Positions 17,695-26,201 of a DNA stretch of 64,000 bases are shown here, in pieces; within the stretch, counting starts at the first letter, position 1, and each line of letters starts with the position of its first letter. The notes under the pieces are model-generated. The model worked only from the letters and a program-made list of their open reading frames with translations. It searched no databases and had not been told where the DNA came from. A program made the position numbers and the translations under genes. The stretch comes from Desulfomonile tiedjei (GTDB taxonomy: Bacteria; Desulfobacterota; Desulfomonilia; Desulfomonilales; Desulfomonilaceae): positions 186,001 to 250,000 of the forward strand of contig JACRDG010000032.1 of the NCBI GenBank assembly GCA_016218715.1, given 5' to 3'.

Positions 17695-19035
17695 CTAAGC
17701 AGGGAAGCACCGCGCGAAGGCAGCCATCAGCTTCGGCGATCCTTTGATGCGAATCTTCCGCGTAATTAAGGCCCAGGGCAGGCTTGTCTCTTTGGCCAGG
17801 AACTTGAGCCAGGTGTTGCTGTCCGCGGTCAGGTGCAGGTCTGCCGAACCCACATGGTCGGGGAATACCTCGATCTTGCGGTCCCGAATGACCGCGGTCC
17901 CTTTGCACGGTTCCGCGCCCACAAAGGTGAAGTGGAACGTCGCATTGAGCCCTTCAGATTGGTTCCGTTGGAAGACGATGGGCAGACTCCGCAGAAACCC
18001 TTGGGTGGAACTGGGCCGCAACCCGTTGGAGACTCGTTTCAGGCGTTTGTGCGAAAGACGCGCCTTGACATGGGCCTCCGCGTCCGATCCGGCAACTGCG
18101 TAAATCGTCTCTTCCTTGGCCTTCATCGGTTTCACCAGGCTCTGCACGTACCCTTTCCGGTCGGAGAGGTATTCGCCGATGACCTCCTTCCCCGCGGGAC
18201 AGACCGCCATGCACCGGTCGCAGCGCGTTTGCGGACCAATGGAGAGATTCTGCCACATCGAAATGGTCTCCGCGTCCGTGACCCTCTTGCGGTATTCCTT
18301 CGGATTTTTGCTGGACACGATCGTTTCGATCCAGTGGGAGAAGCCGCCGAGTCGCTCGCGGTAGTTGTGGGTGTAGCAGGAAACGAAATCGAAATGCCCG
18401 TCTTGCGCGATAGCGCCGGTCGGGCAGACCGAAACGCACAACTTGCACTCCAGACATGGGTTTTCCTTGAGTTTCGCGCCGTTCGACGAGACCTCCGCGT
18501 CGAGCAACACGTTCGCCAACATGATCCCGTCCCCGAACTCGGGATGAATCACCAGCCGATTCCACCCCATGCGCCCGAGACCGGCCTGTTCAGCCAAAAT
18601 CTTGTCGCAGGTCAACCAGGTCTGGCCGAGCCAGCGGTCCGCTTCGTACGGAAAACCCGCGGTCGTGTTGAGGCAGCGAATCCCCCGGCGCTCAAGCGCG
18701 GAGACAATCGTCCGTGCGGTTGCGTTGGCCTGCTTGGATACGGATGAGAATTCGAGGTTCGTCACTGAATGAGCGAGGGTCCGAAGAGGCTCTCTATTGA
18801 GCCGAAAGACCAACGACGCGATGGTCCTGGTGGAAGGCATGAGATAGAGCAGGTCAGCCTTCTGATCCGCAAGGGCGGGCCGGTCGATCTCCACAAAGCC
18901 GGCATCGTCCGCGCCGGCCTGGATGCAGAGCTCCCGGAGCTCCTGGGCATCCAGGCAATGGTGACGATCCCGGGGACCGGTTGCTGCTACCTCGTCTTGG
19001 TACCACTTTACGGTGGGGTGATCTTCGAGACTCAT
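17695..19035 (-). CDS. RdhA/QueG-like 2[4Fe-4S] protein fused to a C-terminal SCP2 domain
   Basis: A 446-residue cytoplasmic protein without Tat or other signal. Residues 30-190 resemble the N-terminal fold shared by QueG and reductive dehalogenases, including EQAGLGRMGWNRLVIHPEFG (about 149-168). Two ferredoxin-type clusters follow: C194xxC197xxC200xxxC204-P and C272xxC275xxxC279-P, with C220 between. Residues about 345-446 (from GLNATFHFTF to the end) match an SCP2 sterol/lipid-carrier domain. The ATG at 19035 is preceded by AAAGGAGG; an upstream ATG lies inside the operator. A TTGTATATACAA palindrome lies 16 bases upstream of the start and recurs before the neighbouring MarR gene, which implies control by it. 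Substrate unknown; a redox step on a lipid-like compound is only inference. Cobalamin dependence cannot be read from the sequence. Confidence 0.75.
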   Translation of the reverse strand: MSLEDHPTVKWYQDEVAATGPRDRHHCLDAQELRELCIQAGADDAGFVEIDRPALADQKADLLYLMPSTRTIASLVFRLNREPLRTLAHSVTNLEFSSVSKQANATARTIVSALERRGIRCLNTTAGFPYEADRWLGQTWLTCDKILAEQAGLGRMGWNRLVIHPEFGDGIMLANVLLDAEVSSNGAKLKENPCLECKLCVSVCPTGAIAQDGHFDFVSCYTHNYRERLGGFSHWIETIVSSKNPKEYRKRVTDAETISMWQNLSIGPQTRCDRCMAVCPAGKEVIGEYLSDRKGYVQSLVKPMKAKEETIYAVAGSDAEAHVKARLSHKRLKRVSNGLRPSSTQGFLRSLPIVFQRNQSEGLNATFHFTFVGAEPCKGTAVIRDRKIEVFPDHVGSADLHLTADSNTWLKFLAKETSLPWALITRKIRIKGSPKLMAAFARCFPA

Positions 19036-19050
19036 GGGAGCCTCCTTTGT

Positions 19051-19062
19051 TTGTATATACAA
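19051..19062. promoter_or_regulatory. TTGTATATACAA operator before the Fe-S/SCP2 gene
   Basis: A perfect 12-bp palindrome immediately upstream of the Shine-Dalgarno sequence of the gene starting at 19035. The identical 12-mer occurs at 19567-19578 upstream of the MarR-family gene. The shared site, symmetry and position make a MarR operator likely; binding is inferred. Confidence 0.7.
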
Positions 19063-19080
19063 CTACCCGGTGAAAAAAAA

Positions 19081-19545
19081 TTACGGTTCGTCTGGGCTGA
19101 GACCCTCGTTCAATAATCTGCTTCCTCTGGCAAGCAGGGCGTCGAGCGCCTCGCCGCCCAGGATGGCGGCAGCTTTCTTCTGAGCTTCACGCCAGGCGGG
19201 ATACGCGTCGCGCAGGATCGCGTTGCCTGGAGCGAGCACTGCGAGGAGGTGACTTCGGGCGTCGGCGCCAGGGACGGCCTCCAACCAGCCTTTTTTCTTC
19301 ATCCTCTCCACGTTGCGACTGAGCGTCGAAGGGTCCAGGCGCAAGAGCGAGCATATTTTCGCGGGCTTGGAAGGGCCGAACATCGACACGGCCACGAGGA
19401 TGTTCATCTGGCTCGCCTTGATCCCGACACCTCGCAGCGCCTCGTCGTACACCGCTGTGACAAGGCGGTTGATAAGGCGGACACGCACGGCGATGCACTC
19501 ATGGGCCATGGTCTGGATTAGATCTCGTGTTTCCGGATCGTTCAT
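19081..19545 (-). CDS. MarR-family transcriptional regulator
   Basis: A 154-residue winged-helix regulator. The N-terminal helix is followed by ALRGVGIKASQMNILVAVSMFG, the recognition region KICSLLRLDPSTLSRNVERMKKKGWLEAV (about 63-92), and the wing GADARSHLLAVLAPGNAIL, the standard MarR arrangement. Members bind pseudo-palindromes as dimers and usually respond to small aromatic or lipophilic ligands. A TTGTATATACAA palindrome lies 22 bases upstream of its ATG and an identical one lies before the next gene downstream on the same strand, so it probably represses both itself and the Fe-S/SCP2 gene. Ligand unknown. Confidence 0.88.
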   Translation of the reverse strand: MNDPETRDLIQTMAHECIAVRVRLINRLVTAVYDEALRGVGIKASQMNILVAVSMFGPSKPAKICSLLRLDPSTLSRNVERMKKKGWLEAVPGADARSHLLAVLAPGNAILRDAYPAWREAQKKAAAILGGEALDALLARGSRLLNEGLSPDEP

Positions 19546-19566
19546 GGTGGTTCGTCTTCTTGAACA

Positions 19567-19578
19567 TTGTATATACAA
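19567..19578. promoter_or_regulatory. TTGTATATACAA operator before the marR gene
   Basis: Second perfect copy of the 12-bp palindrome, about 22 bases upstream of the MarR start codon. It sits inside a wider imperfect inverted repeat with outer arms ACATTGT and ACAATGT (19565-19585). Autoregulation is inferred. Confidence 0.7.
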
Positions 19579-19706
19579 CAATGTCTTGGAACTAAGCAAT
19601 AATTTTCTTCCGATGAAAAAGAATCCACTCGATTCCTTGTCTCTGAAAATCGTGGCACAATCGCCTGATAGAAAACACGGCACCGCCAAAGGAGCAGGAA
19701 GGCTGT

Positions 19707-21443
19707 ATGGAACACGATCGCATATTTCTTGGAGCACGGGCACGAGAAACCGGTCCTCGCAGGAACCGGCCTTCCGGTCTGGTGGCCTGCAGGCGCGGAA
19801 TTTCCGGTTTGCGCTTCGCGCTGGTTTTTCCAAACGTGTTTCGCATAGGCATGGGGAACCTGGGCTTTCAGGTGCTCTACGATTACCTCAACAGCCGGGA
19901 TGGTTTCACCGCGGAGCGGTTCTTCTCGCCCGATCCTTCGACCGGGAAGCAGGTCTCCGGCGCGGTCCCTCGTTCCGAAGAGACCGGGCGGCCTCTGAAC
20001 GATTTCCCGGTAATCGCGTTCAGCCTCCCCTTTGAAAACGATTATCCCGCGGTTCCCGGCATGCTCCTGGCCGCGGGGATTCCTCCCCTGGAACGCGACC
20101 GCGGTGCTTCTGACCCGGTGGTCATTGCGGGCGGGGTCTCTTTGTCCATGAATCCCGAGCCGCTCGCGCCGTTCCTCGACCTCTGTTTCATCGGCGAGTT
20201 GGAAGACGCGGCGGACTCGGCCGCTGAGAATTTCTTTTCGCTTTTGGCCGAGCTGCTTTCCGGTGACTCAGGCCGCGGCCCGGATCGGAGGGAGCTGCAA
20301 AGGCGGTTCAGAGACATCCCCGCGGTTTACGTCCCGTCCGCGTATCGCTTCGACCACGCCCCGGACGGCACGATTAACGCGATCGTCCCCGAGTCTGGTT
20401 TCCCGGAACAGGTCAAGGCTGCCAAACGACTTTCCAAGAGCGGTCCCGTCCCGGTATCGGTGTTGTTCTCTCCGGAAGCGGAGTTCGGCGACACGCTCCT
20501 CGTGGAATCCAACCGCGGGTGCGGCCGAGGCTGCCGCTTCTGTGTGGCCTCGTGGGTTCACTTCCCGGTGCGGTACGCCAAATACGGGCGCTTCCAGCCG
20601 GAAATGGAACGCGCGCTCGACGAAGGCCGGTCGGTGGGTCTCATCGGGTCGGACGTGGCGGGGCATCCGGAGCTGGAACGCATCCTGAGCGATATCGTGC
20701 GCCGCGGGGGCAAGTTCTCGCTCTCCTCGATCAGGGCCGAGGGGCTGACGCCGAGGATTATGGAGTTGATTGTAGCCACCGGCCAAAAGACCGTCACCCT
20801 CGCGCCCGAAGTCGCCTCTCCTCGACTCAAACGCGTCATTGGAAAAGAGATACCCAACAGCACCTTCTACGACCTCGTGGAAAAAGTCGTCGCGGCGGGG
20901 ATCCCGAACCTTCGCTTCTACTTCATGGTTGGCCTCCCGACCGAGACCGAAGAGGACGTGGAAGCTGTGGTGGCGTTCGTGCGAGAGGCGCGCAGGATCT
21001 TCGTTGATGCGTCGCGGCCGCTCGGAAAAATAGGCAGGATCGGGGTTCAGGTGAACCCATTCGTTCCCAAGCCCTGGACGCCCTTCCAATGGGTGGGGAT
21101 GTGCCCTGCCCGAGACCTGGACATCAGGCTGCGCATCATACAGGAGGGGCTGAAGAAAGAAGCCAACACGGTGGTCCGGGTCGAGCCATCACGGCAGGCG
21201 GTGTTTCAAGGGGTGGTCTCGCGAGGGGACAGGCGGATCGAAGCCGCCCTGCTCCGGGCCGCCCGGCAGGAGATCCCGTGGTCCCGCATCTTCAAGAAAG
21301 GACAGACGGAAGCGCGGTTCTACGCGCACCGGGAGCGGGGTCCTGACGAGATCTTCCCCTGGGATGTCGTCGACCACGGCATCAGGAAAGAAACCCTCTG
21401 GAAGAGCGCCTCAACCGGCCTCGCCAAAGCCCGAGAACCCTGA
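19707..21443 (+). CDS. radical SAM protein with N-terminal B12-binding-like region
   Basis: A 578-residue protein resembling the uncharacterised radical SAM family often annotated TIGR03960. Residues 36-165 look like the cobalamin-binding-like N-terminal region (RFALVFPNVFRIGMGNLGFQVLY; VIAFSLPFENDYP; VVIAGGVSLSMNPEPLAPFLDLCFIGE). The SAM/[4Fe-4S] motif is C272xxxC276xxC279 in SNRGCGRGCRFCVASW. The barrel continues with SDVAGHPELERIL, TVTLAPEVASPRLKRVI and FYFMVGLPTETEEDVEAV. The ATG at 19707 follows GGAGCAGGAAGG. In some bacteria this family is paired with a second small protein (TIGR03936), which I do not see here. Reaction unknown. Confidence 0.82.
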   Translation: MEHDRIFLGARARETGPRRNRPSGLVACRRGISGLRFALVFPNVFRIGMGNLGFQVLYDYLNSRDGFTAERFFSPDPSTGKQVSGAVPRSEETGRPLNDFPVIAFSLPFENDYPAVPGMLLAAGIPPLERDRGASDPVVIAGGVSLSMNPEPLAPFLDLCFIGELEDAADSAAENFFSLLAELLSGDSGRGPDRRELQRRFRDIPAVYVPSAYRFDHAPDGTINAIVPESGFPEQVKAAKRLSKSGPVPVSVLFSPEAEFGDTLLVESNRGCGRGCRFCVASWVHFPVRYAKYGRFQPEMERALDEGRSVGLIGSDVAGHPELERILSDIVRRGGKFSLSSIRAEGLTPRIMELIVATGQKTVTLAPEVASPRLKRVIGKEIPNSTFYDLVEKVVAAGIPNLRFYFMVGLPTETEEDVEAVVAFVREARRIFVDASRPLGKIGRIGVQVNPFVPKPWTPFQWVGMCPARDLDIRLRIIQEGLKKEANTVVRVEPSRQAVFQGVVSRGDRRIEAALLRAARQEIPWSRIFKKGQTEARFYAHRERGPDEIFPWDVVDHGIRKETLWKSASTGLAKAREP

Positions 21444-21444
21444 T

Positions 21445-21532
21445 ACCAAGCCGCATGCAAAGAAATAATCTGGGGGGAACTTCTTTACACAAAGAAGTTC
21501 CCCCCAAATCTACTCCTTGCATCCGGTTTGGT
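21445..21532. repeat. nested palindromic element, copy 1
   Basis: Core stem GGGGGGAACTTCTTT (21472-21486) and AAAGAAGTTCCCCCC (21491-21505) with a four-base loop. Flanking arms ACCAAGCCGCATGCAAAG and CTCCTTGCATCCGGTTTGGT extend the symmetry to about 88 bp. It begins just past the radical SAM stop codon. Further copies lie near 29476, 48705, 58633 and 59208. Confidence 0.8.
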
Positions 21533-21550
21533 TTCGGCGTTGCGGCGGCT

Positions 21551-22117
21551 TTACAGGCACAGGGTTTCGGCGATGGTTCGCGGGGACGTGCGTTGCCCGC
21601 GTTGGAGAGACGCCTCCATTTCGAGCTCGGCCATGCCGCGGTAGAAGTCGGTTCGATCGATTTCGAGTTCAGGGTGGAGGGTGTCGATCTTATTCTGGAA
21701 GGTAGTGCAGCCCCCGCTGTGCTTCTGGCTGCCGTCCGGTCGGACGAAAAAGTGGGGCAACCCGGCCAGCCGGCAGATCATCGGGCGGTGGGCGTAAAGG
21801 ATACAGCTTCCGTGAAGGTTCAGCGCACAGACCGATTCCCGGTACGCCTCACCCCACGGGTCCTGCTGTTTCGCTTTGAGTATCGTCCGGCACCGATCGA
21901 GGATCGCGAGCTGTGCCGCGTCGTTCAAGGAATCGAAACCCCGTCTCAGATAGTGCATTTCCATGAAGGTATGAAGCGTGAGGTCTACGGTGCAGCATTT
22001 GACGCCGTCGCACCCCTCGCAGGTCAGTCCCACCTTCTCGGCAACTGCGCTATAGGCATCGTCCATACGATGGTAGAGTTCGACGAGACGGGGTATCAAT
22101 TCCTCCTCGGTCGACAT
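21551..22117 (-). CDS. YkgJ-family cysteine-cluster protein
   Basis: A 188-residue cytoplasmic protein of the YkgJ/CxxCxxCC type, presumed to bind zinc or an iron-sulfur cluster. Conserved cysteines appear in TCEGCDGVKCCTVDL (about 32-46), in GSCILYAHRPMICRLAGLPHFF with the typical RPxxCRxxG pattern, and in GGCTTFQ. No biochemical role is established for the family. The ATG at 22117 follows CGGAGTTTCATA. It lies convergent to the radical SAM gene and downstream of the ferredoxin gene on the same strand. Confidence 0.8.
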   Translation of the reverse strand: MSTEEELIPRLVELYHRMDDAYSAVAEKVGLTCEGCDGVKCCTVDLTLHTFMEMHYLRRGFDSLNDAAQLAILDRCRTILKAKQQDPWGEAYRESVCALNLHGSCILYAHRPMICRLAGLPHFFVRPDGSQKHSGGCTTFQNKIDTLHPELEIDRTDFYRGMAELEMEASLQRGQRTSPRTIAETLCL

Positions 22118-22252
22118 TATGAAACTCCGAGATTTCGAGAAAGCAATGTCTCCGTCGTAGCTTTTGCGCTCTCCGCTGCGTTTGGGGACCTTGCGAAAAC
22201 CGAACCGGTCCGATCCTGGCAGGAAGAGGCTGACGGATCGCAGGCTTTCTCC

Positions 22253-22441
22253 CTACTTCCAACTGATAGCTTCTTCCGGGCAGGTGTCGATGGCTTCCTG
22301 CATCAAGTCCTCGGAGCAATCCTGGCTGGTGACCGACGCCTTCTCCGTATCTTCATTCAACTGAAAGCAGTCTTCTGCTATGGCCGCGCACGTTCCGCAT
22401 CCCGTGCAGGCCTCTTCATCCACTACCACTGTCTTTGCCAT
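22253..22441 (-). CDS. ferredoxin, single [4Fe-4S]
   Basis: A 62-residue ferredoxin of the Desulfovibrio ferredoxin I / Thermotoga type. The cluster ligands are C12-T-G-C15-G-T-C18 and the distal C54 in DTCPEEAI; C25 and C42 could make the disulfide found in single-cluster members. The acidic composition fits a soluble electron carrier. AAAGGAGAAGCA precedes the ATG at 22441. The YkgJ-like gene follows after 135 bases on the same strand. The partner oxidoreductase cannot be told from context. Confidence 0.92.
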   Translation of the reverse strand: MAKTVVVDEEACTGCGTCAAIAEDCFQLNEDTEKASVTSQDCSEDLMQEAIDTCPEEAISWK

Positions 22442-22559
22442 TGCTTCTCCTTTCCGAATATTTCCGCTTGGGGAAAATAAGGGGTGTTTATCCTGAGAGA
22501 TTTACAACGTCCGCTACTTTCCGTCAACCCTTATTATCCGCGCGCGGAATCCATTGAGT

Positions 22560-22780
22560 TGTGGGGGATAGCCATAGTGGATAGCGCCCCAGAGGGGCGC
22601 ACTCTGAATGGCCACGGGTTTCAACCCGTGGAATGAAACGTCCGACCATTATCCAGAAACGACCCTGAAAGGGTCGACCAATTAGGGCATCGGTGGACAC
22701 CTCCAGGGTCCAGAGCGTTTTGATGGCCGCCTTTCGATCCATGGGTTGAAACCCATGGATCGAAAGGTGCGTCCCTTCGA
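22560..22780. repeat. REP-like palindrome cluster A
   Basis: Four hairpins in series: GCGCCCC/GGGGCGC (22584-22600), CCACGGGTTTCAACCCGTGG (22612-22631), GACCCTGAAAGGGTC (22661-22675), and a 38-bp palindrome with arms of 18 bases (22730-22767, around CCATGGGTTGAAACCCATGG). The same modules in the same order recur at 26300-26600 and 53240-53465. The rest of the 22442-23039 gap shows no gene. Confidence 0.75.
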
Positions 22781-23039
22781 GACGAGAAATGCAGAGGCTC
22801 GAACAGACTCAAGGCTAGTGGTCCAAGGGCCAACAGCGTGTGTGCCAAGCTCCTCCCGGGGAGCGACCTCGACGCGTGCACAACAACTTGACACCGGCAG
22901 GCAGAAGCTGATAATGGATCGCGCAAAGCTGCATTAACAGGCAAGAATCTCGCGGAGGTGGCGTCATCGAGCCCAGCGAAGAAGCTTGCGCGAGGACGTC
23001 GGGCGGGCTTCGGCCGCGCCGGCTCTTGGGGAGACGTTC

Positions 23040-23351
23040 ATGTTCGTGGTCGGCAACTTGATATCCGCCCTAGCGGGCGTCCTCTATACATTTCTCCACA
23101 TCTACACGTGGGTCGTCATCATCGCGGCCCTGATCACGTGGGTGAATCCGGACCCGTACAATCCTGTTGTACGATTTCTCTACAGTGTGACCGAGCCGGT
23201 CTTTTCCCGGGTCCGGTCGGTACTCGGCCGCTTCATTCCGCTGCATACCATGGGGATCGACTTCTCTCCCCTGATCGTCCTGCTCATCTTGTTGTTCCTG
23301 CAGCAGTTCCTCCCACAGACCCTCTATGAGATAGCAGCGAGCTTCCGCTAA
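23040..23351 (+). CDS. YggT-family membrane protein
   Basis: A 103-residue membrane protein with two hydrophobic halves (about residues 5-35 and 66-95), each followed by a conserved loop, as in the YggT/YlmG (CCB3) family. Signature stretches are LITWVNPDPYNPVVRFLYSVTEPVFSRVRSVLG and GIDFSPLIVLLILLFLQQFL. The ATG at 23040 is preceded by GGGGAG; a longer upstream reading lacks family similarity. It is followed 20 bases later by a YggU (DUF167) gene, a common pairing. Roles proposed in other organisms include osmotic tolerance or division-related functions; none is shown here. Confidence 0.9.
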   Translation: MFVVGNLISALAGVLYTFLHIYTWVVIIAALITWVNPDPYNPVVRFLYSVTEPVFSRVRSVLGRFIPLHTMGIDFSPLIVLLILLFLQQFLPQTLYEIAASFR

Positions 23352-23371
23352 ACGTGCGCTGGAGCGCGTGC

Positions 23372-23701
23372 ATGTATCTAAGGGAACATGAGGACGGTGT
23401 GGTCCTGGAGGTCAAAGTGATCCCCGGTTCGTCCAGGAATGCCGTGGTGCGGACGAGCGAAGGGGGCTTGGCCGTCAAGCTCACAGCGCCGCCGGTCGAG
23501 GGGAAGGCGAACAAGGCTCTCGTGAAACTGCTCGGGAAGATGTTGCGAGTCCCCCCCTCGTCGATCACGATTTTGCGCGGGCACGCGTCGCGGGAGAAAA
23601 TCGTGTTGATTAGCGCGGTGGATCGCGCCGAGGTCGAGGAACGCCTGGAGGATGCGAAGGAACAGTTGGGGAAGCCGGGCGGAGGGAAGAAGAAGGTTTA
23701 G
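23372..23701 (+). CDS. YggU/DUF167-family protein
   Basis: A 109-residue small soluble protein of the UPF0235/DUF167 family. Typical elements are LEVKVIPGSSRNAVV (about 13-27), LAVKLTAPPVEGKANKALVKLLGKML, and VPPSSITILRGHASREKIVLI. The ATG at 23372 has GGAG 8 bases upstream; a GTG at 23354 is possible but would add six residues with no motif. Gene pair with yggT, probably cotranscribed. Function unknown in general. Confidence 0.9.
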   Translation: MYLREHEDGVVLEVKVIPGSSRNAVVRTSEGGLAVKLTAPPVEGKANKALVKLLGKMLRVPPSSITILRGHASREKIVLISAVDRAEVEERLEDAKEQLGKPGGGKKKV

Positions 23702-23915
23702 TTAGCCTCGAATGCCAACCTTCACCCTGCTCGTGAGGGAAGGGCAGTCCGACTGGTTTTGATTGCATTCTCCCCTACTTACTGGTAGGATGCCTTTGCC
23801 CGAAGATGCGCCGCGTCTGCTGCGGAAATCAGGATCGGCCCGCAGCCAGGGTGGCCACCGTACAGCAGTTCGGCGAGGAGAAACGGCTCCATGCACCATT
23901 TCCGCCAGTTTTTTC

Positions 23916-23944
23916 TTGACACTGGATCATGGGCGGTGCTACAA
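23916..23944 (+). promoter_or_regulatory. candidate promoter of the outer-membrane protein gene
   Basis: TTGACA at 23916-23921, a 17-base spacer and CTACAA at 23939-23944. It would give a leader of about 190 bases. A short stem with a T-run (GCC..GGC then TTTTTT, near 24088-24104) lies within the leader and could modulate read-through; this is weak. The 23702-24141 gap contains no gene I can support. Confidence 0.4.
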
Positions 23945-24141
23945 AGGTGTAAATCCGAAAAAGCCGGGTGTTCCGGCATTATGGTTTTGGCCGCTTAACG
24001 ACACGGGAACTCATCCCAAGCCCTTGCTTGTCAAGGGGGGGCGTGCCGCTTGGCGACCTCCATGAGGGTGTGGCGTAGACTTTAGGTGTTAACTGCCTAC
24101 GGGCATTTTTTGCATTTCCCTTATTGGATTGGGAGGACGAG

Positions 24142-26178
24142 ATGAAAAAAAGTTGGGTTATCTTGTTGGCTGGGCTGCTGGTCGCAGCCATGGCCCTCCC
24201 CGCTATCGCGTGGGAGTTCGAGATGAAGGGCGAGTTCGAGCATCGGCTTCGCTACTTCGGACGCACCGGGAACGCCGACTTGTTCGGTGTGGGGAACCTG
24301 GACACGATCGCTGCGGCGGGCTTTGTGCCTACTCCGGTCAACCAGAGCGCTGCCAATGGCTTCTACGGCCCCGGCATTTATGACACGGTTCTCGCCGGCG
24401 GCGCGACCGGCCCTGGCATGGGCTTCGCGGGACCGAGCATCTACGGTCGTGGCGCTGCCAGCCCGGACAAGACCACCACAGGCGCGACCTTCGGTCCGAC
24501 CAACGTGGTGGCCCGTAACCTGAACGCCGGAAACGCGTTGATCAACGCGCCCGCGTACAACCTGCTCACTCTCGCCCAGCGCATTTCGCAGCAGGTGAGG
24601 ATCGTGCGGGGCGGCTTTTCGGCCTACGGGTCTGACGCACTGCAGCATGAGACGAGGCTGACCCTTCGCCCCGTGATTAAGGTCAACCCGGCGATCAGGG
24701 TCTTCGGCGTGTACAACGTCGGTGGATACCGCAACAAGTACCACCAGTACGTCGGAAACGATTACCAGACCGTACAGGTGCTCGGCCAGCAGCTTATTCA
24801 GAGCGGCGTGGGAGCGCCCCCGTTCGAGCGTTATTACACGCACCAGACGAGCAACAACGCGTATGATACCGCGGCAATCGGTTCCTGGGAGCAGGTCAGG
24901 GCCACCATGACGACCCCCTGGGCAATTTTCTCGATCGGTATCAAAGACTTCCCCTTCGGCACCGGCGCCACCTTGGGCGAGAACACCCGGGCAGAGGCCT
25001 TCCTGACGGTCGTTCCCTACGGCCCGTTCCGTATCCTGCACGGTGTGTGGCTTGCACGTGGCCGTGGTTACGAGGGCTGGGTAAGCAACCCCGATATGGA
25101 TCAGAAGAACAGCTTCTTCCAGGGCGCATTGATGACCTACAACGCGGGTGAGTTCGAGTTCGGCGCAGGCACGATCGTGCGGTACTATCACGGCGGCCAT
25201 GCCGGCCAGACACTCACCAACCAGCGGGATGACAACACCTGGATCAACCTGGGATACTTCAAGTTCAACAACGGCCGATTCTTCGCCAATGCGGAGTATG
25301 CGTGGCTGAACGTCGATCGGTACTTCGTCGGTCTTCCCACGACAGCGCCGCCGTTGGCCAACCTGAACAGCTTCGACGCACAGGGATACCATGCATTCGC
25401 GGAAGCGGGCATCATGGCCGGACCTGCCAAGCTGTCCTTCATGTGGGCACAGGCATCCGGTTTCGTCGCGAACAACCAGAACCGGGTACTTCCGCTGATG
25501 GGTGGCGGATTGGTCAACCCGGCTACAGGCGCTGCATATGGGAACCCGCGGGTCTATCTGCCCTTCGCGATCAACTGGCAGGCCATGGAACCGTATGAGT
25601 TCCTGATGTTCAAGACCTACGGCGGCGGTAACAACGGCGGCCAGGGCGTGCTGGACGTGAGTTTCGTCAATGACGAGAACATGGGCATGACCGACGGCTT
25701 TGCCTTCGCAGGCCGCCTCGACTATGCCGTGGCATCCAACTTGAACATTTACGGTAGCTATATCTGGGCGCATCGTCTGGAGAAAGCCGGCTGGTACATC
25801 GGCAACACCGACGCCAACGGCGCCACGGGAGTCCAGACCGGAAACTCCGGTGGAGCGGTTTTTGTTTCCAACCAGACCAACGGTTCTACCTGGACGAACC
25901 CTGCGGGAACCAACTTCGGAACTGCCAACGGTTTCCCGCTCCGCAACCCGTATGTGGATGACGGTCTCATCGGCTGGGAAGCCAATGTGGGTGTTGACTG
26001 GAAACTGCTGGAAGGCATGACCTTCAAGACCCGTTACTCCTACTGGCAGCCGGGCGACTGGTTCACCTGGGCCTATCAGGCGTTCACGCCTCTGGGAACA
26101 GGCCTCACCGGTCAGGGCAGGCTGGAGAGCCGTTCGGCAATCCAGGCCTTCCAAGCTTCCATACTGGTTGATTTCTAG
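24142..26178 (+). CDS. large outer-membrane beta-barrel protein (porin-like)
   Basis: A 678-residue exported protein. Residues 1-23 are a signal peptide (MKKSWVILLAGLLVAAMALPAIA) cut before WEFEMKGEFEHRLRYFGRTG. The rest is rich in alternating aromatic/polar strands with many Gly, Asn and Tyr (FEFGAGTIVRYYHGG, RFFANAEYAWLNVDRYFVG, MTFKTRYSYWQPGDWF), and ends in SILVDF with the terminal aromatic recognised by the BAM machinery. Gram-negative outer-membrane insertion is inferred. Codon choice is strongly biased to C/G-ending codons, with a good GGGAGGA site and a strong terminator, suggesting high expression. I do not recognise the exact family. Confidence 0.8.
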   Translation: MKKSWVILLAGLLVAAMALPAIAWEFEMKGEFEHRLRYFGRTGNADLFGVGNLDTIAAAGFVPTPVNQSAANGFYGPGIYDTVLAGGATGPGMGFAGPSIYGRGAASPDKTTTGATFGPTNVVARNLNAGNALINAPAYNLLTLAQRISQQVRIVRGGFSAYGSDALQHETRLTLRPVIKVNPAIRVFGVYNVGGYRNKYHQYVGNDYQTVQVLGQQLIQSGVGAPPFERYYTHQTSNNAYDTAAIGSWEQVRATMTTPWAIFSIGIKDFPFGTGATLGENTRAEAFLTVVPYGPFRILHGVWLARGRGYEGWVSNPDMDQKNSFFQGALMTYNAGEFEFGAGTIVRYYHGGHAGQTLTNQRDDNTWINLGYFKFNNGRFFANAEYAWLNVDRYFVGLPTTAPPLANLNSFDAQGYHAFAEAGIMAGPAKLSFMWAQASGFVANNQNRVLPLMGGGLVNPATGAAYGNPRVYLPFAINWQAMEPYEFLMFKTYGGGNNGGQGVLDVSFVNDENMGMTDGFAFAGRLDYAVASNLNIYGSYIWAHRLEKAGWYIGNTDANGATGVQTGNSGGAVFVSNQTNGSTWTNPAGTNFGTANGFPLRNPYVDDGLIGWEANVGVDWKLLEGMTFKTRYSYWQPGDWFTWAYQAFTPLGTGLTGQGRLESRSAIQAFQASILVDF

Positions 26179-26201
26179 CCAACTGACTTAGCTTAAACCT
26201 C

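Noticed and set aside
17695-19035. Respiratory reductive dehalogenase (rdhA)
   Set aside because: No Tat signal, no rdhB membrane anchor and a fused SCP2 domain; only the fold-level similarity is retained.
21455-22480. A 341-codon forward frame
   Set aside because: It overlaps two convincing reverse-strand genes (YkgJ-like and ferredoxin) and a palindromic element; its translation has no domain-like content.
22560-22780. CRISPR array
   Set aside because: The repeats are palindromic REP-type hairpins with irregular spacing and no constant repeat-spacer unit or cas genes.
24121-26154. A 677-codon reverse-strand open frame covering the outer-membrane protein gene
   Set aside because: It is antisense to a gene with signal peptide, ribosome site, terminal aromatic residue and terminator; strong third-position GC bias of the sense gene creates the open antisense frame.
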